From positions 186,001-250,000 of the forward strand of contig NZ_RXFQ01000006.1 in assembly GCF_003951285.1 (NCBI RefSeq): a stretch of 64,000 nucleotides of DNA, in the 5' to 3' direction. How positions within the stretch are numbered: the stretch's first letter is position 1; each line of letters opens with the position of its first letter. The translations under genes and the position numbers were made by a program. The DNA is from Variovorax beijingensis. GTDB lineage: Bacteria > Pseudomonadota > Gammaproteobacteria > Burkholderiales > Burkholderiaceae_C. Below the pieces are notes generated by a model that did no database searches, had not been told where the DNA came from, and saw nothing but the letters and a program-made list of their open reading frames with translations. Shown piece after piece: positions 33,611-42,992 of the stretch.

Positions 33611-34657
33611 CCCCAGCATCCGCTTGTTGGCGGCCACGTCCACGCCGCCCGCCGCAAAATCGTCGAAGGCCCGCTCCGCCACCCGGATGATGTGGTCCGC
33701 AATGAAGGCGGCGCCTTCGCGCGCGCCGTCCTCGGGGTGCTTGATGCAGCACTCCCATTCGAGCACCGCCCAGCCCGGGAAGTCGTACTGCGCCATCTTC
33801 GAGAAGATGGCGCTGAAATCGACCTGCCCGTCGCCCAGCGAGCGGAAGCGCCCCGCGCGGTTGATCCAGCTCTGGAAGCCGCCGTACACGCCCTGCTTGC
33901 CGGTCGGGTTGAACTCGGCATCCTTCACGTGGAAGATCTTGATGCGCTCGTGGTAGTGGTCGATGTAGGCGAGGTAGTCGAGCTGCTGCAGCATGAAGTG
34001 GCTCGGGTCGTACAAGAGGCAGGCGCGCGGGTGGTTGTCCACGCGCTCCAGGAACATCTCGTAGCTCACGCCGTCGTGCAGGTCTTCGCCCGGATGGATC
34101 TCGTAGCCCACGTCCACGCCCGCCGCGTCGAAGGCATCGAGGATCGGGCGCCAGCGGCGCGCGAGTTCGTCGAAGGCCTCCTCGACAAGTCCCGGCGGGC
34201 GCGGCGGCCACGAATAGAGATACGGCCAGGCCAGCGCGCCCGAGAAGGTGGCGTGCGCCGTGAGCCCCAGGTTGGCCGAGGCCCTGGCCGCGAAGTGCAA
34301 TTGCTCCACCGCCCATTGCTGGCGCCGCACCGGGTCGCCGCGCACTTCGGGCGCCGCGAAGCCGTCGAAGCCCGCGTCGTAGGCCGGGTGCACCGCGACC
34401 AGCTGGCCCTGCAGATGGGTCGACAGCTCGGTGATCTCCACGCCGTGCGCGGCCAGCGTGCCCTTGATTTCGTCGCAGTAGGTCCTGCTCTCGGCGGCTT
34501 TCCTGAGGTCGAACAGGCGCGCGTCCCAGCTCGGGATCTGCACGCCCTTGTAGCCCAGCCCGGCGGCCCAGCCGGCAATGGCGTCGAGCGAGTTGAACGG
34601 GGCTTCGTCCCCGGCGAACTGGGCCAGGAATATGGCCGGGCCCTTGATCGTTTTCAT
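33602..34657 (-). CDS. Sugar phosphate isomerase/epimerase (AP endonuclease 2-like TIM barrel)
   Basis: This 351-residue protein has the xylose-isomerase-like TIM barrel, with metal-binding acidic and histidine residues in YEIHPGEDLHDG near residue 200, LLYDPSHFMLQ near residue 230, KIFHVKDAEF near residue 255 and VLEWECCIKHPEDG near residue 300. Members isomerise or dehydrate sugars and cyclitols such as inosose. The frame runs further upstream to 34768 into the promoter region of the divergent gene; the ATG at 34657 starts MKTIKGPAIFLAQF and is preferred. Substrate unknown. Confidence 0.85.
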   Translation of the reverse strand: MKTIKGPAIFLAQFAGDEAPFNSLDAIAGWAAGLGYKGVQIPSWDARLFDLRKAAESRTYCDEIKGTLAAHGVEITELSTHLQGQLVAVHPAYDAGFDGFAAPEVRGDPVRRQQWAVEQLHFAARASANLGLTAHATFSGALAWPYLYSWPPRPPGLVEEAFDELARRWRPILDAFDAAGVDVGYEIHPGEDLHDGVSYEMFLERVDNHPRACLLYDPSHFMLQQLDYLAYIDHYHERIKIFHVKDAEFNPTGKQGVYGGFQSWINRAGRFRSLGDGQVDFSAIFSKMAQYDFPGWAVLEWECCIKHPEDGAREGAAFIADHIIRVAERAFDDFAAGGVDVAANKRMLGIG

Positions 34658-34743
34658 GGCTTGTCTTCCTTCTTGGTCGTGGCGGCGTTGAAAGCATACT
34701 TTGGCGTGTCGTCCGACCCCGTGCGAGAGGCCAAAGCGCCACA

Positions 34744-35673
34744 ATGGACTTTCCTTTCCGCACAGCACGCCCTGCTCGTCCCGCGATGCCGCAACCCGTT
34801 TCCGCCCGGCTGAAGATCGGCTTGTCCGCCTGCTTTTCCCATGCCGATCCGGCGCGTTCGCTCTTCACCAACAAGACGCTGCAGTACGTCGAGCAGTCCA
34901 TCGCGCACTGGCTCATGTCGGCCGGTGCCATGGTGGTGATGGTGCCCTGCCCCACGGGCGAAACCGCGCGCGGCGACACCAAGCTCTCGCACTACGCCGA
35001 ATGGCTCGACGGCGTGGTGATGCACGGCGGCGCCGACGTCTGGCCCGGCAGCTACGGCGAGGTGCCGCTCAAGGATGCCTGGGTGGGCGACCGCATCCGC
35101 GACCTGTACGACCTGGCGCTGGTCGAGGCCTTCGAGCAGGCCGGCAAGCCCATCTTTGGCGTCTGCCGAGGGCTGCAGCTGATCAACGTGGCCTTCGGCG
35201 GCACGCTCTACCAGGACATCGAGGCACAGCACGAGCACCCTGAAGCCGTGCGGCACCGCGACCCCGTGACCTACGACCAGAACTTCCACCAGATCGAGAT
35301 CGTGCAGGGCACGCGCCTGGCCAAGCTCTACCCCGAGGTGAAGACCGCCAAGGTCAACAGCATCCACCACCAGGGCGTGAAAGACCTGGCGCCGGGTTTC
35401 GAGATCGAGGCCTGGAGCCTGCCCGACCGCGTGCCCGAGGCCATCCGCCGCAGCGCCGACAGGGGCCGCAGCTACATCGCCGCCACGCAGTGGCACCCCG
35501 AATTCCACAAGTACGGCAGCACCGAGACGGTGGACGACACGCCGATCCTGCACGACTTTCTCTGGGCCTGCGCCACCGCGAAGGTGGCGCCGCGTACCGT
35601 GCCGGATGCAGGGCACGGCCGGATCCGCGACCGCGCGGCGCGGGTGCTGCGCCAGGCGCTGCTGCGGCGCTGA
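34744..35673 (+). CDS. Class I glutamine amidotransferase-like hydrolase (gamma-glutamyl-GABA hydrolase family)
   Basis: This 309-residue enzyme belongs to the peptidase C26/PuuD group. The nucleophile cysteine is in FGVCRGLQLINVAFGG near residue 139 and the catalytic His-Glu pair in TQWHPEFHKYG near residue 250. PuuD hydrolyses gamma-glutamyl-GABA in putrescine breakdown; related enzymes cut other gamma-glutamyl amides. A second ATG at 34786 (MPQPVSARLK) may be the real start. The gene stands alone between two minus-strand genes, so its link to the polyamine-type cluster 15 kb away is only thematic. Confidence 0.83.
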   Translation: MDFPFRTARPARPAMPQPVSARLKIGLSACFSHADPARSLFTNKTLQYVEQSIAHWLMSAGAMVVMVPCPTGETARGDTKLSHYAEWLDGVVMHGGADVWPGSYGEVPLKDAWVGDRIRDLYDLALVEAFEQAGKPIFGVCRGLQLINVAFGGTLYQDIEAQHEHPEAVRHRDPVTYDQNFHQIEIVQGTRLAKLYPEVKTAKVNSIHHQGVKDLAPGFEIEAWSLPDRVPEAIRRSADRGRSYIAATQWHPEFHKYGSTETVDDTPILHDFLWACATAKVAPRTVPDAGHGRIRDRAARVLRQALLRR

Positions 35674-35695
35674 CGGGCGGATTGGCCGGCGCCGG

Positions 35696-35875
35696 CTAGC
35701 GCCGATCGGAACGGTTCGAGCTGCCGCTGACGCCCGCGTCGATGGTGCCGAACACCGTCACGCCGCTGCCGGACGACGAGGCGGCGCGATCGCCGCTGCC
35801 GGCCGACCCCGTGCCGGCGCAGCCCGCCAGGGCGCCCATGGCGATGGCAAGAACAGCTGCAATGAATGGCTTCAC
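35696..35875 (-). CDS. Small lipoprotein, 59 residues
   Basis: A GTG at 35873-35875, with GGAG seven bases upstream, opens a 59-residue frame. It begins with a lipoprotein signal (KPFIAAVLAIAMGALAGC) with the lipobox LAGC, so the mature protein starts at the cysteine near residue 19. The rest is Gly/Ser-rich and ends SSNRSDRR. It should be anchored to the outer or inner membrane. Function unknown. Confidence 0.65.
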   Translation of the reverse strand: MKPFIAAVLAIAMGALAGCAGTGSAGSGDRAASSSGSGVTVFGTIDAGVSGSSNRSDRR

Positions 35876-35972
35876 GTAAAACTCCAGGCAATGGTGGGAC
35901 TTGCGGCCACTATAGGCCGGCGCTTTTCCGGCGCTGCAACAACACACGCGCCGGCGGCAGGGTTGTTGCCGG

Positions 35973-36845
35973 TCAGCGCGGATCGGTGGCCAGCAGCATC
36001 GCCACCATCGACTGCAGGTCCTGCCGCAGCCGCGCCGCGCCCGCTTCGTCGAGCGCCAGCGTGGCTTCGTCCATGTAGAGCCTGCGGTTGACCTCGACCT
36101 GGATGCTGTGCCGCTGCCCGGCCGGCCGGCCATGCCGGCGCACCAGTTCCACGCCCTTGTAGGGATGGTTGTAGTCCACGCTGTAGCCGCGCGCGCGCAG
36201 GTGCTCGCAGATCCTTTGCGACAGCGCCGGGTCGGCGGTGCTGCCGTCGCGGTCGCCGATCACGAAGTCCGCATGCACGAGGCCCGGAAAATCGGTGGCA
36301 TGGCTGCCCGCCACCGCCGGCATCGAGTGGCAGTTGATGTGGATGCTGTAGCCGTGCCGCGCATGCGCCGCTTCGATCGCCTCGGCCACCGCCGCGTGGT
36401 AGGGCCGCCAGCAGTTGTCGATGCGCGCGCGCACCTCCTCCACGCCGAGCAGGCGGTCGTAGATCGGCAGGCCCTCGTCGGTGAGCTTCCAGACCAGGCC
36501 CTTGCCGAGCCGCACCTTGGAAAGCACGCGCGGGTCGGTCGACAGGGGCTCGGTCCAGGGGCCGTCGAGCAGCGCGGTGTCCAGCTCGGTGGTGTCGCGG
36601 TTGGCGTCCAGGTAGCTGCGCGGAAAGTGCGCCTCGATCCACGCCGCGCCCATGGCGGGCGCAAAGGCGTAGAGCTTCTCGACGTGCGTGTCCTCGGCGC
36701 GGCGCAGCGTGGCCAGGTCGCACGCGGGCCGGAAGTCCTCGGGGTAGACGGTGCCGCTGTGCGGTGAATCGAGCACCAGCGGCGTGTGCCCGGCGACGCT
36801 GGTCACCTGGGCGCGGGTTTGGATGAGCTTCAGAACAGGATGCAT
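35973..36845 (-). CDS. N-formylglutamate amidohydrolase family protein
   Basis: This 290-residue protein has the FGase (HutG-like) fold. It shows LVLDSPHSGTVYP near residue 22, the metal-binding region LDANRDTTELD near residue 80, and INCHSMPAV near residue 190. HutG-type enzymes release formate from N-formyl-L-glutamate in histidine breakdown; no other hut genes are here, so a related N-acyl amide substrate is possible. The ATG at 36845 follows an upstream in-frame GC-rich stretch that belongs to the repeat at 36855-36934. Confidence 0.83.
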   Translation of the reverse strand: MHPVLKLIQTRAQVTSVAGHTPLVLDSPHSGTVYPEDFRPACDLATLRRAEDTHVEKLYAFAPAMGAAWIEAHFPRSYLDANRDTTELDTALLDGPWTEPLSTDPRVLSKVRLGKGLVWKLTDEGLPIYDRLLGVEEVRARIDNCWRPYHAAVAEAIEAAHARHGYSIHINCHSMPAVAGSHATDFPGLVHADFVIGDRDGSTADPALSQRICEHLRARGYSVDYNHPYKGVELVRRHGRPAGQRHSIQVEVNRRLYMDEATLALDEAGAARLRQDLQSMVAMLLATDPR

Positions 36846-36854
36846 AGGCAGGTC

Positions 36855-36934
36855 AGGCCTCCCGCCGGGCCGCCCCAAGGGAGGCCTGCGCCCCCTCGGG
36901 GGGCAGCGAATACACGAAGTGATGAGCGTGGGGG
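36855..36934. repeat. Dispersed GC-rich intergenic repeat
   Basis: This spacer between two minus-strand genes contains GGGCCGCCCCAAG, the head seen at 16961, plus CCCCCTCGGGGGG and TACACGAAGTGATGAGCG. Inverted arms CCTCCC and GGGAGG flank the GGCCGCCCCAA block. Its reverse complement shares CACTTCGTGT with the repeat at 24983-25085, so all three look like variants of one dispersed family. Confidence 0.6.
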
Positions 36935-36942
36935 TTCATGTC

Positions 36943-37908
36943 TCAGTCCAATCGGATGCGAGCGAAGGCGGCGACTTTCTTCATCTTCTCGATCTCACTG
37001 TCGATCTGCTTCGCGAACTCGGCCGGCGTGGTGCCCGACGCATAGAGCCCCTGCAGCGCGAGGCGCTCGCGCACCGCGGCGTCCTTGAGCGCAGTGGCCA
37101 CCGCCTGCTGCATGCGCAGCGCGATGTCGGCCGGCGTGCCGGCGGGCGCCACCAGCCCGAACCACGACGGATCGTTGTTGGCCGGATAGCCGAGCTCGCG
37201 GTAGGTCGGCACCTCGGGCAGCACGTCGAGCCGGCTGCTCCAGGACACGGCCAGCGCCTTCAGCTTGCCCGCCTTCACATGCGGCAGCGAAGAGGCCACC
37301 TGGTCGAAGTACACCGGCACCTCGCCCGCGAGCACGTCGTTGATGGCCGGGCCCGCACCGCGATAGGGAATGTGCACCATCGAGGTTCCGGTGCTGCTCT
37401 TGAAGAGTTCGCCCCACATGTGGCCGATGGTGCCGTTGCCCGGCGAGGCGTACGACACCTTGCCTGGGTTCGCCTTCAGGTACTTCACGAGTTCCGCGAA
37501 GCTCTGCACCGGCAGCACCCGCGGGTTGATGACGACCACGCCCGGCGCCTTCACCAGCTCGGTCACGGCGACGAAGCCCTTGACCGGGTCGTACGGCAGC
37601 TTCTGGTAGACGGCCGGGTTCACGCCGTGCGTGGAAAGCGTGGCCACGCCGATGGAGAGGCCGTCCGGCGCGGAGCGGGCCACCTCGGCCATGCCGATGG
37701 AGCCGCCGGCACCGGCGCGGTTGTCGATGACCACGGGCTGCTGGAGGATCTTGGCCAGCGGCTCCGACAGCACGCGCGCCGTGATGTCGGTGGCGCCGCC
37801 GGGCGGGAAGGGCACGATCATGCGGATCGGCTTGCCTTGCTGGGCAAAGGATATTCCAGGCGCGACAGAAACAGCAGCCAGGACGGAAAGAAGATGACGA
37901 CGTTGCAT
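36943..37908 (-). CDS. Bug-type substrate-binding protein (TctC family)
   Basis: This 321-residue periplasmic receptor has a signal peptide ending near residue 22 (APGISFAQQ), the ligand loop IVPFPPGGATDITARVL near residue 31 and the second-domain motif VHIPYRGAGPAINDVL near residue 180. It is divergent from the LysR gene at 38022, with a perfect LysR-type box between the two, so its expression is probably inducible by its ligand. No TctA/TctB membrane genes are close. Confidence 0.9.
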   Translation of the reverse strand: MQRRHLLSVLAAVSVAPGISFAQQGKPIRMIVPFPPGGATDITARVLSEPLAKILQQPVVIDNRAGAGGSIGMAEVARSAPDGLSIGVATLSTHGVNPAVYQKLPYDPVKGFVAVTELVKAPGVVVINPRVLPVQSFAELVKYLKANPGKVSYASPGNGTIGHMWGELFKSSTGTSMVHIPYRGAGPAINDVLAGEVPVYFDQVASSLPHVKAGKLKALAVSWSSRLDVLPEVPTYRELGYPANNDPSWFGLVAPAGTPADIALRMQQAVATALKDAAVRERLALQGLYASGTTPAEFAKQIDSEIEKMKKVAAFARIRLD

Positions 37909-37983
37909 GGGGATTTCTCCAATGAGACCAGAAGTGATGAAGCAAAAGTTGCTGCACTACTTGAAGCAAAGGATAGACCAGCT

Positions 37984-38004
37984 AACATTCTGATTTGGAA
38001 TGTT
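37984..38004. promoter_or_regulatory. LysR-type operator between the Bug receptor and LysR genes
   Basis: AACATTC and GAATGTT form a perfect 7-bp inverted repeat with a 7-bp spacer, giving the T-N11-A pattern of LysR-type regulators. It lies in an A/T-rich patch 17 bp upstream of the lysR start and about 75 bp upstream of the divergent receptor gene. Confidence 0.7.
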
Positions 38005-38021
38005 TTAATGGGCATCCCGCC

Positions 38022-38951
38022 ATGTCGCTCCGCCGCCTCAACCCGCCGCTGAACCTGCTGCGCGCCTTTTCCACCGTGGTGCGCTTCGGCGGCGTCTCGC
38101 GCGCCGCCGAGGCGCTGCACCTTACGCAGGGCGCGGTCAGCAAGCAGGTGCAGGAGTTGGAGCGCTGGATCGGCGTGCCGCTGTTCGAGCGCAGCCGCAA
38201 GCGCCTGGCGCTCACGCCCGCGGGCGAGCGCTACGAGAAGGCCGTGCGCGCCGTGCTCGCGCAACTGGAGGCGGCCACGCTGGAATTCATCACCAGCGGC
38301 GACGGCGGCGGCGCGCTGCACCTGTCCACCCTGCCCACCTTCGGCGCCAAGTGGCTGATTCCGCGCCTGCCCGACTTCCAGCGCCAGCATCCCCAGATCA
38401 CGCTGCATTTCGTGCCCTTCGTGCACGGCTACGACTTCGAGCGGCCCGAGCTCGACTGCGCCATCCTCTTCGGCGACGGCCACTGGCCCGGCGCGCGCTC
38501 GCACTACCTGGCCGGGCGGGACGTGGCGCTGATCGCGCCGCGCGCGGGCCTGGCCGAAGCCGCCATCCGCACGCCGCAGGACGTGGCGCGCTGCACCCTG
38601 CTGCGCCACGTCACGGTGCCGCAATCGTGGCTGCAATGGAGCGAGGCGCATGGCGTGCGCGGGCTCGATCCGCTCGCCGGGCCGCAGTTCGACCAGTTCC
38701 AGACCATGATCCGCGCGGTGATGGTGGGCATGGGCGTGGCGCTGGTGCCGCGCTGCCTGGTGCAGGACGAGATCGCCTCGGGGCTGGTGGACGAGCCGCT
38801 GCCGGGCGGCGGCTACCGCGGCGACCAGGGCTACTGGTTCTGCTACCCCGAGGGCCGTGGCCAGCTGGCCACGCTCGACCACTTCCGCCGCTGGCTGCTG
38901 GCGGATGCCGATCGCAGCGCGGAGGAGGAAGCGCCGCCGGCCGCAGCCTGA
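38022..38951 (+). CDS. LysR-family transcriptional regulator (GcvA-like)
   Basis: This 309-residue LysR-type regulator has its helix-turn-helix at residues 10-65 (SRAAEALHLTQGAVSKQVQELE) and an effector domain resembling GcvA-type proteins (LPTFGAKWLIPRLPDFQ near residue 103). The ATG at 38022 is preferred over one at 37995 because the upstream one overlaps the operator half-site. It most likely controls the divergent Bug receptor gene and itself. Confidence 0.88.
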   Translation: MSLRRLNPPLNLLRAFSTVVRFGGVSRAAEALHLTQGAVSKQVQELERWIGVPLFERSRKRLALTPAGERYEKAVRAVLAQLEAATLEFITSGDGGGALHLSTLPTFGAKWLIPRLPDFQRQHPQITLHFVPFVHGYDFERPELDCAILFGDGHWPGARSHYLAGRDVALIAPRAGLAEAAIRTPQDVARCTLLRHVTVPQSWLQWSEAHGVRGLDPLAGPQFDQFQTMIRAVMVGMGVALVPRCLVQDEIASGLVDEPLPGGGYRGDQGYWFCYPEGRGQLATLDHFRRWLLADADRSAEEEAPPAAA

Positions 38952-38969
38952 CCGGCGCGCGGAGGCGGG

Positions 38970-39965
38970 CTACTCGGGCTTGGCGCCCGAGGCCTTCACC
39001 GCACCGCCCCAGCGCTGGATCTCGTTCGCCACGAAGCGGTCGAACTCGGCGCCCGTGGTGGGTGCGGGCTCGGAGCCCCGGTCGCGGATGAAGCGCGCCA
39101 TCTGCTCGCTCTTGAGGATGTCGGTCACTTCCTGGTTCAGCCGCGCCGTGATCTCGGGCGGCGTGCCGCGCGGCGCCATCAGGCCGAGCCAGCCGACGGC
39201 CTCGAAGTCCCTGGTGCCGGCCACGCCGCTTTCGCGCACGGTGGGTACGTCAGGCAACTGCGAGGAGCGTTTGGCCGAGGTCACCGCCAGCGCAATCGCC
39301 CTGCCCGACTTGATGTGCGGCAGCGCGGCCGTCACCGAGTCGACCATCAGCGGAATCTGGTTGCCCAGGAAGTCCGACTGCGCCGGCCCGCTGCCGCGGT
39401 ACGGAATGTGGGTGATGAAGACGCGCGCGGCCGACTTGAACATCTCGCCCGACAGGTGCTGCGTGCCGCCGATGCCGGCGCTCGCATAGCTCAGCCGGCC
39501 GGGCTCGGCCTTCGCGCGCGCGGCCAGGTCGGCCATGCTGCGGATGCCGCTTTCGGGCGTGGCCAGGAACACCAGCGGCACCGTGGCGATGAGCGAGATG
39601 CCCACCAGGTCCTTGCGCGGGTCGAAGCCCGGCTTGGCGTAGAGCGTCTGGTTCACCGCCATCGCGCTGCCCGCCACCACCAGCGTGTAGCCGTCGGCCG
39701 GCGAACGCACCACGAAGTCGGTGCCGATGTTGCTGCCGGCGCCGGCCTTGTTGTCGACGATCACCGGCTGGCCCAGCCGCTTGCCGAGCTGCTCGGCCAG
39801 CGCGCGCGCGAAGATGTCGGTGGCCTGCCCGGGCGGGAACGGCACCACCAGCTTGACGGGCCGGTCGGGCCAGGCCGCGGCCTGCGCCAGGCTGGCCGCG
39901 CCGGCAAACAACACCGCCGCGCCGGCTGCGAGGCCGGCGGCGAAATGCCTGCGCCCCGCCCTCAT
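38970..39965 (-). CDS. Bug-type substrate-binding protein (TctC family)
   Basis: This 331-residue periplasmic receptor has a signal peptide ending near residue 30 ([11 protein letters not shown]), the ligand loop [17 protein letters not shown] and [17 protein letters not shown] near residue 188. Its ATG overlaps the topB stop by 4 bp (ATGA), so it is translationally coupled to the DNA topoisomerase gene. That is an odd pairing with no known functional reason. The C-terminus ([13 protein letters not shown]) is close to that of the Bug protein at 20683 (AVVKASGAKID). Confidence 0.9.
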   Translation of the reverse strand: MRAGRRHFAAGLAAGAAVLFAGAASLAQAAAWPDRPVKLVVPFPPGQATDIFARALAEQLGKRLGQPVIVDNKAGAGSNIGTDFVVRSPADGYTLVVAGSAMAVNQTLYAKPGFDPRKDLVGISLIATVPLVFLATPESGIRSMADLAARAKAEPGRLSYASAGIGGTQHLSGEMFKSAARVFITHIPYRGSGPAQSDFLGNQIPLMVDSVTAALPHIKSGRAIALAVTSAKRSSQLPDVPTVRESGVAGTRDFEAVGWLGLMAPRGTPPEITARLNQEVTDILKSEQMARFIRDRGSEPAPTTGAEFDRFVANEIQRWGGAVKASGAKPE

Positions 39966-42907
39966 GGCGCCGACAGGTGCTTGCCCACGATGCCCGCGAG
40001 CTCGAACATCGTCACCTGGTCCTTGCCGAACACCGGCTTGAGCTTGGCGTCGGCATTGATCGCGCGCTTGTTGGCCGCGTCCTGCAGGCCGTTGGCCTTG
40101 ATGTAGTCCCAGAGCTTCTTGATGACCTCGGTGCGCGCCACCGGTTCGGCGCCGATCACCGCGGCCAGCGAGTCGCTGGGCTTCAGGCCCGCACCGGGCT
40201 TGCGCGGCGCCGCGGCCTTCTTCGCGGCAGGGGCCTTCTTGGCGGCGGGTGTCTTCTTCGCCGCCACCTTCTTGGCCGCCGCGGTCTTGCCCGCCGGCGC
40301 GGCCTTGCCGAAGGTCTTGCGCGGCGGGAACTTGCTGCCGCCTTCGCGCGGCGCGAATTCGAAGGTCACCTTGCCTTCCTCGGCGTTCCAGGTCAGGAAG
40401 GCCTTGAAGGCGCGGCGCGTGCGCATGCTCACGAACTTGTCGAGCAGGTCGGTCTTGCCGGTGGCCAGCAGCTTTTCCATCTGCGCGCGCTCCACCGGCT
40501 GCTGCAGGATGATCTTGCCGGTCTTGAAGGTGCAGCTCGGCGTCGGCTGCGCAGTGGTGGGCACGGACTTCTCGCAGACATAGTTGCTGCCGTGCTCGAA
40601 CACCGGCGCGCCGCAGACCGGGCACGGGCCCACCGTGTCCTGCTCGCTGAAATCGACGATCTCGCCGGTGTCGGCGTTCTTGTCGTCGCCGAAGTCGAAC
40701 TCCAGCTTCCAGTTCTTCGCCTCTTCGTCGTACTTGAGGACGATCTCGGACGTGAAGGGCCAGCCGGCCTTGGAGCGGAAGCCCTCCAGCGGGCCGATGT
40801 GCTTGTCGCGCAGCAGCACTTCCGCCTCGGCCACCTCGAAGGTGCGCCCCGCCGGCGACTTGCCGAACGAGAAGCCGCAGGGTTCCTGCCCCGCCTTGCC
40901 GGTGCAGCTGTAGCGGCGGTAGTTCTCCTTCACCACGCCGCCGCAGTTGGGGCATGGCGTCGACAGCGTCGTGTAGTCGCCCGGCACGGTGTCGCGGTCG
41001 TATTCCTTGGCCTTCTTGACGATGTGCTGCGTCATCTCGGCGATCTCGCGCATGAAGGCGTCGCGGCTCAACGCGCCCTTCTCCATCTGCGCAAGCTTGT
41101 ATTCCCACTCGCCCGTGAGCTCGGCCTTGGAGAGTTCCTCCACGCCCAGGCCGCGCAGCAGCGTCATGAGCTGGAAGGCCTTGGCCGTGGGGATCAGCTC
41201 GCGGCCTTCGCGCAGCATGTATTTCTCGGTGATCAGGCCTTCGATGGTGGCCGCGCGCGTGGCTGGCGTGCCCAGGCCTTTTTCCTGCATGGCCTCGCGC
41301 AGCTCGTCGTCATCGATGGTCTTGCCGGCGCCTTCCATCGCGCCCAGCAGCGTGGCTTCCGAATAGCGCGCCGGCGGACGGGTCTTCAGCGCCTTCAGGT
41401 CGGCCGATTCGGTCTTCACCGTTTCGCCGGGCTTCACCACCACCAGGTTCTTGCCGTCCTTCTCGTCGTCGTCGTTGATGGCTTCCTTGCCCCAGATGGC
41501 GAGCCAGCCCGGCTTGACCAGCACCTTGCCGTCGCTGCGGAACGGGTACTTCCTGCCGCCGGCCTCCACCGTGCTGATGCGCGTGGTGACCTGGAATTCG
41601 GCGCTCGGGAAGAACACCGACATGAAGCGGCGCACCACGAAGTCGTAGAGCTTCTGCTCGGCGTCGGAGAGGCCGCTGGGCGCCTGCAGCGTCGGGATGA
41701 TGGCGAAGTGGTCCGACACCTTGGCGTTGTCGAAGATGCGCTTGTTCGGCTTCACGTAGCTGCCGTCGACCGCCTGCTGCGCGAAGGGCGCGAGATGCTT
41801 CATGCCGCTGTCGGCGAGCATCTTCATGGTGTCCTTGACCACCGGCAGGTAGTCCTCGGGCAGCGCGCGCGAGTCGGTCCGCGGATAGGTCAGCGCCTTG
41901 TGGCGCTCGTACAGGCTCTGCGCCAGCGCGAGCGTGGTCTTGGCCGAGAAGCCGAAGCGGCCATTGGCCTCGCGCTGCAGCGAGGTCAGGTCGAACAGCA
42001 TCGGCGAGGCCTGGGTGGTGGGCTTGCTTTCCTCGGTCACGGTGGCGGGCTTGCCGCGCGCCGCATCGGCGATCTCGCGCGCCTCGCGCTCGCTCCACAC
42101 GCGGTCGGCGCGGATCTCCGCGTCGGCCGTGCCGTCGGGGCCCGGCGGCGGCTTCTTGAAGTTGGCGTCGAACCACTTGCCCGGGTACTGGCCGGCTTCG
42201 GCCTGGAACACGCCGTGGATTTCCCAGTAGTCGCGGCTCACGAACTTGCGGATCTTTTCCTCGCGCTCGACCACCACCGACAGCGTGGGCGTCTGCACGC
42301 GGCCCACCGTCGTCAGGAAGAAGCCGCCGTCGCGCGAATTGAAGGCCGTCATGGCGCGCGTGCCGTTGATGCCCACCAGCCAGTCGGCCTCGGAGCGCGA
42401 GCGCGCGGCGTCGGCCAGGCCCTGCATCTGCTTTTCGGTGCGCAGCGCGTCGAAGCCGTCGCGGATGGCCTGCGGCGTCATCGACTGCAGCCACAGGCGC
42501 TTCACGGGCTTGTTCAGGCCGGTCTTGCCGCCCGCGTACTGCTCGATCAGGCGGAAGATCAGCTCGCCCTCGCGGCCCGCGTCGCAGGCGTTGATGAGCT
42601 GCGTCACGTCCTTGCGCTTGGCCTGCTTGACCACGGCGTTCAGGCGCGTCTTTGTCTTGTCGACCGGCTTCAGGTCGAAGTGCGGCGGAATCACCGGCAG
42701 GTTCGCGAAGCTCCACTTGCCCCGCTTGACGTCGAACTCTTCGGGCGCCTGGATTTCGACCAGGTGACCGACAGCGCTGGTCACGACATAGCTGTCGTTC
42801 TCGAAATGCTCGTCATGCTTGTCGAACTTGCCGGCCACCGGCGTGAGTGCACGGACGATGTCCTGTGCCACCGACGGCTTTTCTGCGATTACCAAAGTCT
42901 TTGTCAT
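39962..42907 (-). CDS. topB: DNA topoisomerase III with Lys/Ala-rich linker and C-terminal SWIB domain
   Basis: This 981-residue type IA topoisomerase has the TOPRIM domain at residues 1-140 ([11 protein letters not shown]; metal site DAGREGELI at 109-117) and active-site tyrosine Y341 in [11 protein letters not shown]. Zinc-ribbon-like CPNCGG and CPVCG motifs follow between about 660 and 800. Residues near 860-895 are a histone H1-like lysine/alanine repeat ([19 protein letters not shown]), and about 897-981 form a SWIB/MDM2-like domain ([16 protein letters not shown]). It relaxes and decatenates DNA. E. coli TopB has 653 residues, so the tail is an addition, comparable to the chlamydial TopA-SWIB fusion. 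Confidence 0.92.
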   Translation of the reverse strand: MTKTLVIAEKPSVAQDIVRALTPVAGKFDKHDEHFENDSYVVTSAVGHLVEIQAPEEFDVKRGKWSFANLPVIPPHFDLKPVDKTKTRLNAVVKQAKRKDVTQLINACDAGREGELIFRLIEQYAGGKTGLNKPVKRLWLQSMTPQAIRDGFDALRTEKQMQGLADAARSRSEADWLVGINGTRAMTAFNSRDGGFFLTTVGRVQTPTLSVVVEREEKIRKFVSRDYWEIHGVFQAEAGQYPGKWFDANFKKPPPGPDGTADAEIRADRVWSEREAREIADAARGKPATVTEESKPTTQASPMLFDLTSLQREANGRFGFSAKTTLALAQSLYERHKALTYPRTDSRALPEDYLPVVKDTMKMLADSGMKHLAPFAQQAVDGSYVKPNKRIFDNAKVSDHFAIIPTLQAPSGLSDAEQKLYDFVVRRFMSVFFPSAEFQVTTRISTVEAGGRKYPFRSDGKVLVKPGWLAIWGKEAINDDDEKDGKNLVVVKPGETVKTESADLKALKTRPPARYSEATLLGAMEGAGKTIDDDELREAMQEKGLGTPATRAATIEGLITEKYMLREGRELIPTAKAFQLMTLLRGLGVEELSKAELTGEWEYKLAQMEKGALSRDAFMREIAEMTQHIVKKAKEYDRDTVPGDYTTLSTPCPNCGGVVKENYRRYSCTGKAGQEPCGFSFGKSPAGRTFEVAEAEVLLRDKHIGPLEGFRSKAGWPFTSEIVLKYDEEAKNWKLEFDFGDDKNADTGEIVDFSEQDTVGPCPVCGAPVFEHGSNYVCEKSVPTTAQPTPSCTFKTGKIILQQPVERAQMEKLLATGKTDLLDKFVSMRTRRAFKAFLTWNAEEGKVTFEFAPREGGSKFPPRKTFGKAAPAGKTAAAKKVAAKKTPAAKKAPAAKKAAAPRKPGAGLKPSDSLAAVIGAEPVARTEVIKKLWDYIKANGLQDAANKRAINADAKLKPVFGKDQVTMFELAGIVGKHLSAP

Positions 42908-42936
42908 CTAAGGGCTCTCTATACTCTGCGGCTTCC

Positions 42937-42971
42937 CGCGTGCGCACGCGCACACGCGCATGTGTGCATAT
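42937..42971. other. 35-bp alternating pyrimidine-purine tract (Z-DNA-prone)
   Basis: From 42937 to 42971 every base alternates pyrimidine and purine, mainly CG and CA/TG steps (for example GTGCGCACGCGCACACGCGC). Such tracts can flip to left-handed DNA under negative supercoiling. It fills the 85-bp gap between the divergent topB and SET genes, so it overlaps both promoters. Confidence 0.75.
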
Positions 42972-42992
42972 TCAACCTAACAGACTTCGGCG

